Part shown: one piece after another, positions 17,082 through 26,824 of the stretch
Layout of the letters: each line of letters starts with the position of its first letter
Position numbering within the stretch: the stretch's first letter is position 1
DNA from: Streptobacillus ratti
GTDB lineage: Bacteria > Fusobacteriota > Fusobacteriia > Fusobacteriales > Leptotrichiaceae
Direction: 5' to 3'
Length of the DNA: 64,000 nucleotides
Assembly: GCF_001891165.1 (NCBI RefSeq)
Contig: NZ_LKKW01000001.1
Location: 1-64,000 of the forward strand
The notes under the pieces: model-generated
The model's database searches: none
What the model saw: only the letters and a program-made list of their open reading frames with translations
Told to the model about the DNA's origin: nothing
Program-made: the position numbers and the translations under genes

Positions 17082-17760
17082 GTTTCCTAAACATATTGGA
17101 ATAATAATGGACGGAAATGGTAGATGGGCAAAAAAAAGAAATTTAGTTAGAACAGAGGGACATAAAGCTGGAGCTAATAAATTAGAAGAAGTAATAGAAC
17201 ATATTATTAATTTAGAAATAAAATATTTAACAGTTTATGCTTTTTCTACAGAAAATTGGAAAAGACCAAAACTTGAAGTAACAGCTATTATGAAATTATT
17301 TACAAAATACCTTAAGATTAATGAAGAAAAATTTATGAAAGAAAGAATTAGAGTTTGTATTAGTGGAAGTAAATCTAATTTATCTTCATCACTTATAACT
17401 CAAATTAATTATATAGAAAATTTAACAAAAGATAATGATAGATTAGTATTGAATATAGCATTTAATTATGGAGGAAGATTAGAAATTGTAGATGCTGTTA
17501 AGAAAGTTATTGAGCAAAATTTAGAAATAAATGAAAATAATATTTCAAATAATATGTATAACAGTTTTATACCTGATGTTGATTTAATTATTAGAACAGG
17601 TAATGATTTTAGAATAAGTAATTTTTTACTTTGGCAAATGGCTTACTCTGAAATATATGTTAGTGAATTACTTTGGCCTGATTTCACTCAAGAAGAATTA
17701 CATAAATCAATATTTTCATTTATAAATAGAGAAAGAAGATTTGGAGGGATAAAATGTTAA
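17041..17760 (+). CDS. uppS: Isoprenyl transferase (undecaprenyl diphosphate synthase)
   Basis: About 239 residues. It builds the C55 lipid carrier for peptidoglycan from FPP and IPP. The catalytic loop IGIIMDGNGRWAKKR, LTVYAFSTENWKRP, and the C-terminal SNFLLWQMAYSEIYVSELLWPDF are clear. The usual RTGGE/RTSGE motif reads RTGNDFRISN, a small variation near the pyrophosphate site. The start is ambiguous because no good SD exists. ATG 17041 is used, but GTG 17053 or TTG 17062 are possible. It is followed by cdsA with a 7-base overlap. Confidence 0.92.
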   Translation: MVKEVNILKDYINKFPKHIGIIMDGNGRWAKKRNLVRTEGHKAGANKLEEVIEHIINLEIKYLTVYAFSTENWKRPKLEVTAIMKLFTKYLKINEEKFMKERIRVCISGSKSNLSSSLITQINYIENLTKDNDRLVLNIAFNYGGRLEIVDAVKKVIEQNLEINENNISNNMYNSFIPDVDLIIRTGNDFRISNFLLWQMAYSEIYVSELLWPDFTQEELHKSIFSFINRERRFGGIKC

Positions 17761-18674
17761 GTAGATTATTTGTAATAATATTGGCATTACCTTTGTTGAT
17801 ATATATTTTACTTTCAGGAGAAATATCATTTTTAGTATTTAATGTTGTTGTAATAGCAGTAGCTTTACATGAATTTTATGTAATACTTAAAAATAAAGGT
17901 AATATTGTATATTATAAAACAGGGATATTAATAGGAATGTTTTTACCTATTTTTATATATTATAGAGAAGATATTAGTTTCTTTTTTAGATATGCTAAAA
18001 TATTAAATAAAGAAAGTATTACTTTTGATGTTGGAGGATATATTATTTTTGCTATGTTACTTATAGCAATTATGCAAATATTATCATCAAGAATTAAAAA
18101 TTCTACTAATGAATTAATGTTGACACTATTTGGTATTATTTATGTTCCTTTATTTAGTTCATATATGGTATCAATTAGAGAGGGATTATATAATGGTAGA
18201 ATAATATTACTATATTCTTTTTTTAGTATATGGGCTGCTGATACATTTGCATATATAGTTGGTATGTTAATTGGTGGTAAAATATTTAAGAAAAGATTAT
18301 CTGAAAAAATAAGTCCTAAAAAATCTATAGAGGGATTTTTTGGAGGTATTTTAGGTGTATTTATTGTAACTTTATACTTTGAATATATATATAATTTTTT
18401 AGTAAATATATTATCATATTTTAAAATATTAACTTATGTTGAAAAAATTGATAAAGTACTTATTTCTCAAAATATTATTAAATTATTCATTTTATCAATA
18501 TTGATAGCAATTTTCTCAGTATTAGGGGATTTATTTGAGTCTAAATTTAAAAGAGAATTTGGAGTTAAGGATAGTGGTACAATATTGATGGGACATGGAG
18601 GGTTTTTAGATAGATTTGATAGTGCATTATTTGTACTACCTATAGTTTATTATTTTATTAAATATTTTATTTAG
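17754..18674 (+). CDS. cdsA: Phosphatidate cytidylyltransferase
   Basis: 306 residues, inner-membrane enzyme making CDP-diacylglycerol from phosphatidate and CTP. It has about eight hydrophobic segments. The signature is intact: SPKKSIEGFFGG earlier, then GDLFESKFKREFGVKDSG and ILMGHGGFLDRFDSALF at the end. It is coupled to uppS, the common uppS-cdsA pair. Unusually it is not followed by dxr or a site-2 protease but by two CheA-like proteins. Confidence 0.95.
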   Translation: MLSRLFVIILALPLLIYILLSGEISFLVFNVVVIAVALHEFYVILKNKGNIVYYKTGILIGMFLPIFIYYREDISFFFRYAKILNKESITFDVGGYIIFAMLLIAIMQILSSRIKNSTNELMLTLFGIIYVPLFSSYMVSIREGLYNGRIILLYSFFSIWAADTFAYIVGMLIGGKIFKKRLSEKISPKKSIEGFFGGILGVFIVTLYFEYIYNFLVNILSYFKILTYVEKIDKVLISQNIIKLFILSILIAIFSVLGDLFESKFKREFGVKDSGTILMGHGGFLDRFDSALFVLPIVYYFIKYFI

Positions 18675-18683
18675 GGGTAAAAG

Positions 18684-20084
18684 ATGAATAAAAATTTTAT
18701 AGTAGAAGTGTATTTTAAAGATGATATAGAAATTAAGGATATTAGATATAATGAAATTCATAATTTCGTAGATAGTAACTGTAAAATTATAAAAAAAGAT
18801 TATATTTTTTATGAAAATGTTAAATTAGAATATTATAATCCATTTAAATTATATTCATATGTTAAATATGAGGTTATGAACTTTGATAAAAATATAAATA
18901 CACAACTTGGTTTATTTTATGAAATAAAATTAGTAAAATTTAGGACAAAAGTAAGTAATGAAGAAACAAACAATATAAATGTTTCTATAGAGCAAATAAA
19001 TAATATAATAGAAAAAATTGATGATATTTATTTTATAAGAAAAGATTTGAATAAATTTACTAAATATATAGATGATAAAAAGAAAAATGACTTCTTAAAA
19101 GAATTAAAATTATTATCTACCTTAAAATATGATTTAAAACGTGAAACATTCTCTTTAAGAATAATAGATATAAAAAGAGAAATGTATTCAATAGAAAAAA
19201 TAATTAAAGAATATATTTCTTTATTAGGGTTAAATATAAAATTTAATATTAATCATAATGATATTAAAATAGATAAAACAATGTTTGATAAAATTAAAGA
19301 AGCGTTAATTGATGTGTTACACAATTCAGTTTTATCATTTTTTGAAACTAAAAATTCAAATATTAATGATGAGGAAAATTATACACTAGAGTTAAATTTG
19401 AAACAAAAAAAATATAATTTAATTATTGAAATAGTTGAAAAAGGAAATAAGGTAGATATTAATAGTATATATAATAATGCTATAAAAGCAAATATATTAA
19501 ATAGCAATGAAACATACAGTGAAAAGGATATATTATTAAGTATATTAAACAAAAACTATATTAATGCCTTAGAAGATTTAGAAGAAAAAGAAAAAATAAT
19601 GAATTTTATTAAGATAAATAATGTTATAGAAGAATTAGATGGAAAAGTTGAAATATCACATGTTGATGATGTTATGAAATTTAATATTAACATACCATTT
19701 AAAATATTATTTATTAATGGTTTTGTTTTTAGTGAAATGAATAAAACTTATGTTATAAATACTGAATACATAGTGGATTCTTTTGATTTTGATAATAAAA
19801 ATGTAAGTAATTTGAATGGATATAATTATTATATGTATAAAAATAATAATATAGAATATATTAAATTACCAATAGAAATTGAAGAAAAAGATAGATTAGG
19901 TTTATTGATTAAAACAAATAATAAATACACTATAGTAGATGTGAATAAAAAACATTATTTTGAAGATATATTCTTTAATAAAGATGAAAAATCAAAAATA
20001 TATATGGGAGAAGTTCTTTTAAAGTCAGTAAAAAAAGCTAAGATATTAAATTTAGAAAGCATAATAGATATGTTGAAAGGTTAA
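18684..20084 (+). CDS. Degenerate CheA-like protein (dimerisation, ATPase-like and CheW-like regions)
   Basis: 466 residues. Alignment by eye to CheA is good from about residue 100. A long helical pair (100-180) contains TFSLRIIDIKREMYSIEKII, like the CheA P3 helix (SVMRIRMVPI...). Next comes LGLNIKFNINHNDIKIDKTM and the N-box-like EALIDVLHNSVLSFFE, a shaky G1 equivalent (residues 250-272), and DGKVEISHVDDVMKFNINIPF at 319-339. A CheW-like beta region runs to the end. The glycine motifs (DDGRGID, GRGVGMDVV) are lost and no phospho-acceptor His domain is seen, so a catalytic kinase is unlikely. It may be a signalling scaffold or pseudokinase. It lies 9 bases after cdsA and is followed at once by its likely partner. 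Confidence 0.55.
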   Translation: MNKNFIVEVYFKDDIEIKDIRYNEIHNFVDSNCKIIKKDYIFYENVKLEYYNPFKLYSYVKYEVMNFDKNINTQLGLFYEIKLVKFRTKVSNEETNNINVSIEQINNIIEKIDDIYFIRKDLNKFTKYIDDKKKNDFLKELKLLSTLKYDLKRETFSLRIIDIKREMYSIEKIIKEYISLLGLNIKFNINHNDIKIDKTMFDKIKEALIDVLHNSVLSFFETKNSNINDEENYTLELNLKQKKYNLIIEIVEKGNKVDINSIYNNAIKANILNSNETYSEKDILLSILNKNYINALEDLEEKEKIMNFIKINNVIEELDGKVEISHVDDVMKFNINIPFKILFINGFVFSEMNKTYVINTEYIVDSFDFDNKNVSNLNGYNYYMYKNNNIEYIKLPIEIEEKDRLGLLIKTNNKYTIVDVNKKHYFEDIFFNKDEKSKIYMGEVLLKSVKKAKILNLESIIDMLKG

Positions 20085-20085
20085 T

Positions 20086-21147
20086 ATGGAAATAAAATAT
20101 GTAAGAGAAATTTTAGAAAAAATTAATCAAGTAGAAAAAATATTACTTCAGATTCAAACTCCAAGAGAAGAAGAATTTATATATTTCACTAAAATTATTA
20201 ATGAAATTGAAAATAATATATATTTTTTAAGAAATAATGAAGATATTAGTATAGTTTCTACATTAAAAAAGATTTTTGTTTATATAGAAAGATATCCTTA
20301 TCAGTTTTTTATATTTAAATATTTAATTTTTGAAACATTATTAAATTTTGAATCATTATATAGCCTTTATAATACTAATGATATAGATAGAATAAGAGAT
20401 TTAAGAGATAAATTAAATATAAATATACTTAACTTAAAAAAGGAATTTGAAATAATAAATAAAAATAAAGATTATTATTATATCAATTTTACATTAGATA
20501 AGAGTGTGCCTTATTTTTATCTTTCAAGGCGTAATATTTTATCAAGGTTAAGAGAATATGGTAAACCATATAATTATATTCCAATTTCTTTAGATGATGA
20601 TAGATATACATATTTTATATTAGATTTTAAAGTAGAAAATAATATAGATGTTTCATTGTTGCTTGAAGAAATTAAAAATGATGATGATGGTATACTTGAT
20701 TATAAATTTAATAAACTTGAAAATGATAAAAATATATATAATGTAAAATTGTATTTAGATGAATTAGATGATAAAGTATATACAGATATAATAAAAAAGT
20801 TTAATAAAGAAATTTTACTTGATATTATATCTTATGAAAACATGTATGATATTTATGTATATGCTAAAAATCAATTAGAAGTACTTAATATTATTAATTC
20901 TATTAATAACGAAAAGGTATATTTTGTGTTGTCTAAAAATGTTAATAATAGAGAAACTAAAGGGATAGCATTAAATGGAATTAATGTGAATAATGTAGAG
21001 AAAATTAGAAAATTAATTTCTATTACAATGCTTGATAAAAAAATTGTAGATATAATTTATCGTGATTTTGTAGATTTTGTTGGAAAACAATTTTTAGAAT
21101 ATTTAAAAGAAAATTATAATATAGAAAATGGGGAATACATAGTTTAA
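20086..21147 (+). CDS. Unknown protein, possibly the P1/P2-like partner of the CheA-like protein
   Basis: 353 residues, no signal peptide or membrane helix. An N-terminal helical region (about 1-125) is arranged like an HPt bundle but has no HxxKG histidine. A mixed alpha/beta segment (about 130-185; [20 protein letters not shown]) recalls the CheA P2 fold. The C-terminal third ends with a helix [17 protein letters not shown] that could be CheC/CheX-like, though this is weak. It begins two bases after the stop of the preceding gene, so a complex of the two products is likely. Family assignment is tentative and function unknown. Confidence 0.4.
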   Translation: MEIKYVREILEKINQVEKILLQIQTPREEEFIYFTKIINEIENNIYFLRNNEDISIVSTLKKIFVYIERYPYQFFIFKYLIFETLLNFESLYSLYNTNDIDRIRDLRDKLNINILNLKKEFEIINKNKDYYYINFTLDKSVPYFYLSRRNILSRLREYGKPYNYIPISLDDDRYTYFILDFKVENNIDVSLLLEEIKNDDDGILDYKFNKLENDKNIYNVKLYLDELDDKVYTDIIKKFNKEILLDIISYENMYDIYVYAKNQLEVLNIINSINNEKVYFVLSKNVNNRETKGIALNGINVNNVEKIRKLISITMLDKKIVDIIYRDFVDFVGKQFLEYLKENYNIENGEYIV

Positions 21148-21161
21148 ACAGTGTAATTACA

Positions 21162-21190
21162 TTGTATTTAACATATATTTATGATATAAT
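21162..21190 (+). promoter_or_regulatory. Promoter for rph-rlmN-PBP1A
   Basis: TTGTAT (21162-21167) and TATAAT (21185-21190) with 17-base spacing, plus a TG extended -10 at 21182-21183. It sits in the short gap after the CheA-like pair. Confidence 0.65.
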
Positions 21191-21212
21191 AATAAGAAAA
21201 AAGAGGTCATTA

Positions 21213-21908
21213 ATGAGAAATAATAATAGAAAAAATAATGAATTAAGAGAAATAAAAATAACAAGAGAATATATAAAATATCCAGAGGGTTCAGTTTTAA
21301 TAGAATTTGGTAATACTAAAGTAATTTGTAATGTTACTATAGAAGAAAAAGTACCACCTTTTCTTAAAAATTTAGGTCAAGGTTGGGTAACTGCTGAATA
21401 CTCAATGTTACCAAGATCTACTAATACAAGAAACAAAAGAGAATCAAGCCAAGGTAAATTAAGTGGTAGAACTATGGAAATACAAAGACTTATAGGAAGA
21501 TCATTAAGAGCTGGTCTTGACTTGAAAAAATTAGGAGAAAGAACAATAATAGTGGATTGTGATGTAATTCAAGCTGATGGAGGTACAAGAACGGCTTCAA
21601 TCACAGGTGGTTATCTAGCTATGGAAATTGCTATTAATAAATTAATCTCATCAGGTATGTTAAATGAAAATCCAATTAAAGCAAAAGTTGCAGCTATAAG
21701 TGTAGGAAAAGTTGCAAATGAATTACTTCTTGATTTAGATTTTTATGAAGATTCACATGCTGATGTTGATATGAATATAGTTATGAATAGTAAAGGAGAA
21801 TTTATTGAAATACAAGGTACAGGGGAAGATACTACTTTTACAAAACATGAATTAGATAAATTTATTGACCTTGCAAATTTAGGATTTGAAAAATTATTTA
21901 AATTATAG
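21213..21908 (+). CDS. rph: Ribonuclease PH
   Basis: 231 residues. It trims tRNA 3' ends using phosphate. Motifs include [32 protein letters not shown], the RxxxR-type [16 protein letters not shown], and [20 protein letters not shown]. The true start is ATG 21213 after AGAGG. The longer open frame to 21162 reads through the promoter and is ignored. Length is slightly short of the E. coli enzyme (238). Confidence 0.95.
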   Translation: MRNNNRKNNELREIKITREYIKYPEGSVLIEFGNTKVICNVTIEEKVPPFLKNLGQGWVTAEYSMLPRSTNTRNKRESSQGKLSGRTMEIQRLIGRSLRAGLDLKKLGERTIIVDCDVIQADGGTRTASITGGYLAMEIAINKLISSGMLNENPIKAKVAAISVGKVANELLLDLDFYEDSHADVDMNIVMNSKGEFIEIQGTGEDTTFTKHELDKFIDLANLGFEKLFKL

Positions 21909-21915
21909 GAGAAAG

Positions 21916-22976
21916 ATGATTAAAATTGATATTTTAGATTTATCTCTAATGGAATTAGAAAAAATATTTTTAGAGCTAGGTTTAAAAAATTTAATGCCTT
22001 ACAAGTTTATCAATGGTTACATAAAAAATTGGTGTTTAACTTTGATGAATTTTCTAATATTTCTAAAGAAACAAGAGAATTACTAAAAGAAAAATTTGAA
22101 ATAGGAACATTAAAATATGTTACACATCAGGTGTCTAAAGATAAAGAAACAGTGAAATTCCTATTTTCATTACCAGGTAAAAAGTTAATTGAATCAGTTT
22201 TGTTAAAATATAGAAATAGATACAGTATATGTGTTTCATCTCAAGTTGGTTGTCCTTTAAAGTGCGATTTTTGTGCAACAGGTATGATGAAATTTGAAAA
22301 AAATTTAAAAGCTTCAGAAATATTAATGCAGTTTTATTATTTACAAAATTATTTAAAAGAAAAAAATGATAAGATATCTAATGTTGTATATATGGGCATG
22401 GGTGAACCATTTTTAAACTATGATGCAGTTAATAAATCTATAAATATACTTAATTCAAAGGAAGGACAAGAATTTTCTAAAAGAAATTTTACTGTGTCAA
22501 CTTCAGGATTAATTAAGGAAATAGATAAATTTGTGGAAGATCAAAAACAAGTAGGACTTGCTATTTCATTACATAGCGTTAATGAAAAAAGAAGAAGTGA
22601 ATTAATGCCTATTAATAAGATTAATCCATTAGATAAACTAAAAGATTCATTGTTAAATTATCAAAATAAGACAAAAAATAGAATTACATTTGAATATATA
22701 TTGATTGATGATTTTAATTGTGAAAAGGAAGATGCGATTGCATTAGTTAAGTTTATGAAATCGTTTAATCATTTAGTAAATTTGATACCTTATAATAAGG
22801 TAGCTGGGAAACCATATAAAACACCTAGTGTACAAAAACAAAAAGAATTTTATAATTATTTACTATCACATAAAATAAATGTTACTCTTAGAGAAACTAA
22901 AGGTGAAGATATACAAGCTGCATGTGGACAGCTTAAAGTAAAAAAAGAGGAGATTAAAGATGAAAAAATTAATTAG
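21916..22976 (+). CDS. rlmN: 23S rRNA/tRNA (adenine-C2)-methyltransferase RlmN, interrupted by a -1 frameshift at A6
   Basis: Radical-SAM dual-specificity methyltransferase. The frame from ATG 21916 (after AGGAG) gives MIKIDILDLSLMELEKIFLE. At the A6 run 21985-21990 the reading frame must change to give KFNALQVYQWLHKKLVFN and then the remaining protein. One extra A restores a single 354-residue RlmN of normal length. Downstream are the CxxxCxxC cluster CPLKCDFCATG, MGMGEPFLNYDAV, AISLHSVNEKRRSELMPIN and the late Cys in AACGQL. The break may be a sequencing error, polymerase slippage or a real mutation. A TTG at 22029 could restart translation without the first 38 residues. Confidence 0.85.
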
Positions 22977-24957
22977 ATATTTTGCGATGCTTATAGCAAG
23001 TTTATTTATTATAGGATTTTTTGGTTTATCTTATATAGTTTATGAAGTTAATAAAAGCTATCCACCTGAATTAATAGATAATTATAAACCATTAATACCA
23101 TCAACTATATATGACATTAATGGTAACCAACTTGATTTGATAACTATTGAAAGAAGAGATCCAATAAGTATAAGTGAGATTCCAAAAATGGTTCAAGATG
23201 CTTTTATTTCTGTTGAAGATAAGAGGTTTAGAGAACATAATGGACTTGACTATATTAGACTTACTAAAGCATTAATATTAAATGTTACAAAAACTGGTCG
23301 TGAGGGTGGTTCAACTATAACACAACAATTGATTAAAACAATATTTTTAACACCTGATAGATCATTAAAAAGAAAAATAGTAGAAGCAGTTTTAGCTACT
23401 AGAATGGAAAGAAAATATACAAAAGATGAAATATTAGAACTATATTTGAATACTATAAACTTTGGTAGAGGGTCTTATGGTATTAAAAATGCTGCTAAAA
23501 ATTATTTTGATAAATTACCTTCAGAGCTAACTATTGGAGAAGCAGCAATATTAGCTTCAATACCAAAATCACCTGCTAAATATTCAAAATTGGAAAATGC
23601 TTTAGAAAGACAAAAAATAGTATTAAATTTAATGTATAAAAATGGAGCTATAACTAGAGAAGAATATGAAAATGCAAAACAGGAAAATATAACTTTTGTT
23701 AATTTAGATACTAAACATTTATCAGATGATGAAAGAATATCTAAATCTAATATTTCACCAGAATTTACAACTACAGTAATTAATGAAGTTAAAAAAATTC
23801 TTCAAATTGATACTGAGGAAGATGAAAAATTATTGTTTAATGGATACAAAATTTATGCAACAGTTGATATTAATATGCAAAAGGCAGCATATAAAGCATT
23901 TGCAAGTAATAATAATTTAAGAAATAGAAAAAACTTAGAGGCTGCATTAATTTCTATTGATCCATCAAATGGATTTGTTAAAGCAATGGTTGGAGGTAAG
24001 AAGTATCAAAAAGGTGATTTTAATAGAGCATTAAATGCGAAAAGACAACCAGGTTCATCGTTTAAACCTTTTATATACTTAGCTACTTTTTTAGATAACT
24101 ATACTATGGCAACTACACTTGAAGATTCACCAAGTACATTTGGTAAATGGACACCTAAGAATTATGACTGGAAATTTAGAAATAATTTAACAATGCTTAA
24201 GGCATTAGAAATATCTGATAATGTTGTTGCAGTTAAGGCTTTAGATTTAGTAGGAATTAAGAAATTTAATGAACTTTGGGAAAGTTTTGGATTTTCAAAA
24301 AAAGATATACCTCAAGATTTAACTACATCTTTAGGATCTATAACTCTTTCACCTATAGATATGGCAAAAGCTTATTCAATAATAGCAAATGGTGGACATA
24401 AAGTTGAACCTCAATTTATTTATAAAATTGAAAATAGATTTGGAGATGTAATATATGAGGCAGATACAACTAAGGAAAAAGTTTTAGAACCTGAATATGC
24501 TTCATTAATAACACATATGATGGAATCAGTTGTTAAAAATGGAGGAAGTAAAGGAGCCCAATTATATGCAAAAGGTAATGCTGTACCAGTAGCAGGTAAA
24601 ACAGGAACTACAAGTGATTACATTTCAGCATGGTTTACTGGATATACACCTACTTTAGTAACTGTAGTATATGTTGGAAATGATGATAATAAATCTATGG
24701 GTCGTGGTATGAGTGGAGCTAGTGCCGCACTACCGATATGGAAAAACTATATGCAGGCAGTTGTAAATTTAGGAAACTTTGATATAGGAAGATTTGAATT
24801 TATTAGAGATGGAATTGTATCAGAAAAATTAGTGAAAAAAATTATAGATTTAAGATCTGGTTTACTTGATAGTGACGGAGTCAATGCAAGAGAAGCTTTA
24901 TTTATCTCTGGAACAGAACCAATTGAATTAGAAAATATTATATATGATGGATATTAA
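22960..24957 (+). CDS. Penicillin-binding protein 1A (bifunctional transglycosylase/transpeptidase)
   Basis: 665 residues. A single N-terminal membrane anchor (about 7-29) is followed by a GT51 glycosyltransferase domain (EDKRFREHNGLDYIR, EGGSTITQQLIKT, ELYLNTINFGRGSYG). The transpeptidase domain has SxxK in QPGSSFKPF, SxN in EISDNVVA and KTG in AGKTGTTSDYIS. It polymerises and crosslinks peptidoglycan on the outer face of the inner membrane. It lacks the OB-like insert of proteobacterial PBP1A. The start overlaps the end of rlmN by 17 bases. Confidence 0.93.
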   Translation: MKKLIRYFAMLIASLFIIGFFGLSYIVYEVNKSYPPELIDNYKPLIPSTIYDINGNQLDLITIERRDPISISEIPKMVQDAFISVEDKRFREHNGLDYIRLTKALILNVTKTGREGGSTITQQLIKTIFLTPDRSLKRKIVEAVLATRMERKYTKDEILELYLNTINFGRGSYGIKNAAKNYFDKLPSELTIGEAAILASIPKSPAKYSKLENALERQKIVLNLMYKNGAITREEYENAKQENITFVNLDTKHLSDDERISKSNISPEFTTTVINEVKKILQIDTEEDEKLLFNGYKIYATVDINMQKAAYKAFASNNNLRNRKNLEAALISIDPSNGFVKAMVGGKKYQKGDFNRALNAKRQPGSSFKPFIYLATFLDNYTMATTLEDSPSTFGKWTPKNYDWKFRNNLTMLKALEISDNVVAVKALDLVGIKKFNELWESFGFSKKDIPQDLTTSLGSITLSPIDMAKAYSIIANGGHKVEPQFIYKIENRFGDVIYEADTTKEKVLEPEYASLITHMMESVVKNGGSKGAQLYAKGNAVPVAGKTGTTSDYISAWFTGYTPTLVTVVYVGNDDNKSMGRGMSGASAALPIWKNYMQAVVNLGNFDIGRFEFIRDGIVSEKLVKKIIDLRSGLLDSDGVNAREALFISGTEPIELENIIYDGY

Positions 24958-24962
24958 AATAG

Positions 24963-25005
24963 AGTATCATTATTGCAAATTTTGCATTAATGATACTTTT
25001 TATTT
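24963..25005 (+). terminator. Terminator after the PBP1A gene
   Basis: AGTATCATTATTGCAAA (24963-24979) pairs with TTTGCATTAATGATACT (24981-24997), with a single mismatch, followed by a T-run. Confidence 0.8.
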
Positions 25006-25010
25006 CTGTC

Positions 25011-25039
25011 TTTACATTTCAATGATAATATGCTAGTAT
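25011..25039 (+). promoter_or_regulatory. Promoter of the lysine riboswitch transcript
   Basis: TTTACA (25011-25016) and TAGTAT (25034-25039) are spaced 17 bases, with TGC immediately before the -10 (extended -10). It lies immediately before the riboswitch aptamer. Confidence 0.7.
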
Positions 25040-25272
25040 ATACCTAATAACGAGATAGAGGTGCAAAATTCAATAGTAGAATTTAGGAGCTAGTCAAGGC
25101 TGTGATTAAATTTTAAAGGGGAAATTGCCGAACTTATGTATATGACAATTACATAGGTGGGATTACAAATAATATTTGTAATACTGTCATTATAGAATAT
25201 AATGTTGTGCTATTGGTTAAGTATATCGAATATTTTTTATACTTACTGATAGAATACTATCAGTTTTTTTTA
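25039..25272 (+). promoter_or_regulatory. Lysine riboswitch (L box) with transcription terminator
   Basis: Core features of the lysine aptamer are readable: GATAGAGGTGC (25054-25064), AGGAGCTAGTCAAGGCTG, AAAGGGGAAATTGCCGAA, ACTGTCATTATAG and the closing GTGCTATTGG (to about 25217), with P1 halves near 25039-25050 and 25211-25226. A terminator (ACTGATAG at 25245-25252, CTATCAGT at 25257-25264, then eight T) ends just before the RBS of the transporter. Lysine binding would stabilise the terminator form and shut off uptake when lysine is plentiful. An alternative pairing of TAAGTATA (25219) with TATACTTA (25238-25245) overlaps the terminator stem and could be the antiterminator. Confidence 0.88.
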
Positions 25273-25289
25273 TTTAGAAAGGAAAAAGT

Positions 25290-26822
25290 ATGAAAAAAAG
25301 AATTTTATTATTTATTTTATTAATTTATTCTAGCTTTTCTTTAGGTATGGATAAACTTAGAGTTGGAATGGAAGCTGGATATGCACCATTTAATTGGTTT
25401 CAAAGTGATAATAGAAATGGAGCAGTAAAATTAAAAAATGGATATGTTGGGGGCTATGATGTAGAAATAGCAAAAATTATTGCTGAAAAACTTAATATGG
25501 AATTAGAAATAATACAAAGTGATTGGGATTCATTATTAGGTCCAGCATTAAATTCCGATAAAATAGATGTTGTAATTGCAGGAATGTCCCCTACCAAAGA
25601 AAGAAAAGAAAATTTAGAATTTACTAATCCATATTATGAATCAGATTTAGTAGTAGTTGTAAAAAATGATTCCAAATATTTAGATGCTAAAAATATAGAA
25701 GAATTTTCTAATAGTAAATTAACAGCTCAGTTAAATACTTTTCATTATACTGTATTAGATCAAATAAAAGGATTAAAAAAAGAAAATGCGAGTGAAAATT
25801 TTTCTAATATGTTAGTAGCATTAGAATCAGGTAAAATAGATGGATATGTTTCTGAAAAACCTGGAGCTTTGTCAGCTAAGATATCTAATCCTAATATATC
25901 ATTTGTTGAATTTGATGAAGATAATGGATTTAAATACAATAGAGATGATGTAAATATTGCAATAGCCTTAAAAAAAGGTAATACTGAACTTAGAGATAAA
26001 ATTAATGAGGCATTATCTGAAATTTCTTCAGAACAAAGAGAAGAAATAATGAAAAAAGCAATAGAAACACAACCTAATCAAGACTCAAATATATTGCCAA
26101 CTAATTTTTCAGCTTGGATAAAATATTTTATTGTTAATTATTGGAAAGACTTCTTATATGGAACATTAACAACAGTTAATTTATCTTTAATAGGAACTTT
26201 TTTTGGATTTATTATTGGATTAATATTATCTTTATTAAGGGATGAAAGAAATGTTAATAAGAAATCATGGATATCAGTTTTCATATATACTATTTTTAAA
26301 TATTTTGTAGAAATATATGTTACATTTATTCGTGGGACACCTATGATAGTTCAAGCTATAATATTCTATTATGGATTTTCACAAATAACTGGAATAAATA
26401 TTCCAGCATTGACATCAGCATTAATAATAGTTTCATATAATACTGGTGCATATATTACTGAAATAGTTAGAGGTGGAATAGATTCTATTGAAAAAGGTCA
26501 ATATGAGGCAGCACAAGCGTTAGGTATGAGTCATTTTAATATTATGAGAAAGGTTATACTTCCTCAAGCTATTAGAAATGTAATGCCATCTGTTGCAAAT
26601 GAATTTATTATTAATATTAAAGATACTTCTGTTCTATTTTCTATAGGAGTTACAGAATTATTTACTACTTCAAAATCTATAGTAGGTTCTCATGTGAGAT
26701 ATTATGAAGTGTTTGTTATAACATGTGCTATATATTTTGTTTTAACTTATTCATTATCTAAATTATTTAGATATTTGGAAAAGAAGATGGATGGAAATAA
26801 AGAATATGAAATTGAGGGATAA
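25290..26822 (+). CDS. Lysine-type amino acid ABC transporter, fused substrate-binding protein and permease
   Basis: 510 residues. A signal peptide (1-18) precedes a periplasmic SBP-bac-3 domain to about 265 ([38 protein letters not shown]). A HisM/GlnP-type permease runs from about 280 to 500 with an EAA loop ([24 protein letters not shown]). The lysine riboswitch upstream supports lysine as ligand. It pairs with the ATPase that starts 3 bases downstream. SBP-permease fusions of this type occur in Firmicutes and Fusobacteria. Confidence 0.9.
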   Translation: MKKRILLFILLIYSSFSLGMDKLRVGMEAGYAPFNWFQSDNRNGAVKLKNGYVGGYDVEIAKIIAEKLNMELEIIQSDWDSLLGPALNSDKIDVVIAGMSPTKERKENLEFTNPYYESDLVVVVKNDSKYLDAKNIEEFSNSKLTAQLNTFHYTVLDQIKGLKKENASENFSNMLVALESGKIDGYVSEKPGALSAKISNPNISFVEFDEDNGFKYNRDDVNIAIALKKGNTELRDKINEALSEISSEQREEIMKKAIETQPNQDSNILPTNFSAWIKYFIVNYWKDFLYGTLTTVNLSLIGTFFGFIIGLILSLLRDERNVNKKSWISVFIYTIFKYFVEIYVTFIRGTPMIVQAIIFYYGFSQITGINIPALTSALIIVSYNTGAYITEIVRGGIDSIEKGQYEAAQALGMSHFNIMRKVILPQAIRNVMPSVANEFIINIKDTSVLFSIGVTELFTTSKSIVGSHVRYYEVFVITCAIYFVLTYSLSKLFRYLEKKMDGNKEYEIEG

Positions 26823-26824
26823 AT

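Noticed and set aside
18684-21147. A functional chemotaxis kinase
   Set aside because: Nucleotide-binding glycines and acceptor histidine are absent, and no chemotaxis or flagellar genes are present.
21886-22086. Separate 66-residue ORF after rph
   Set aside because: It contains the N-terminus of RlmN in a shifted frame, so it is part of rlmN and not a gene of its own.
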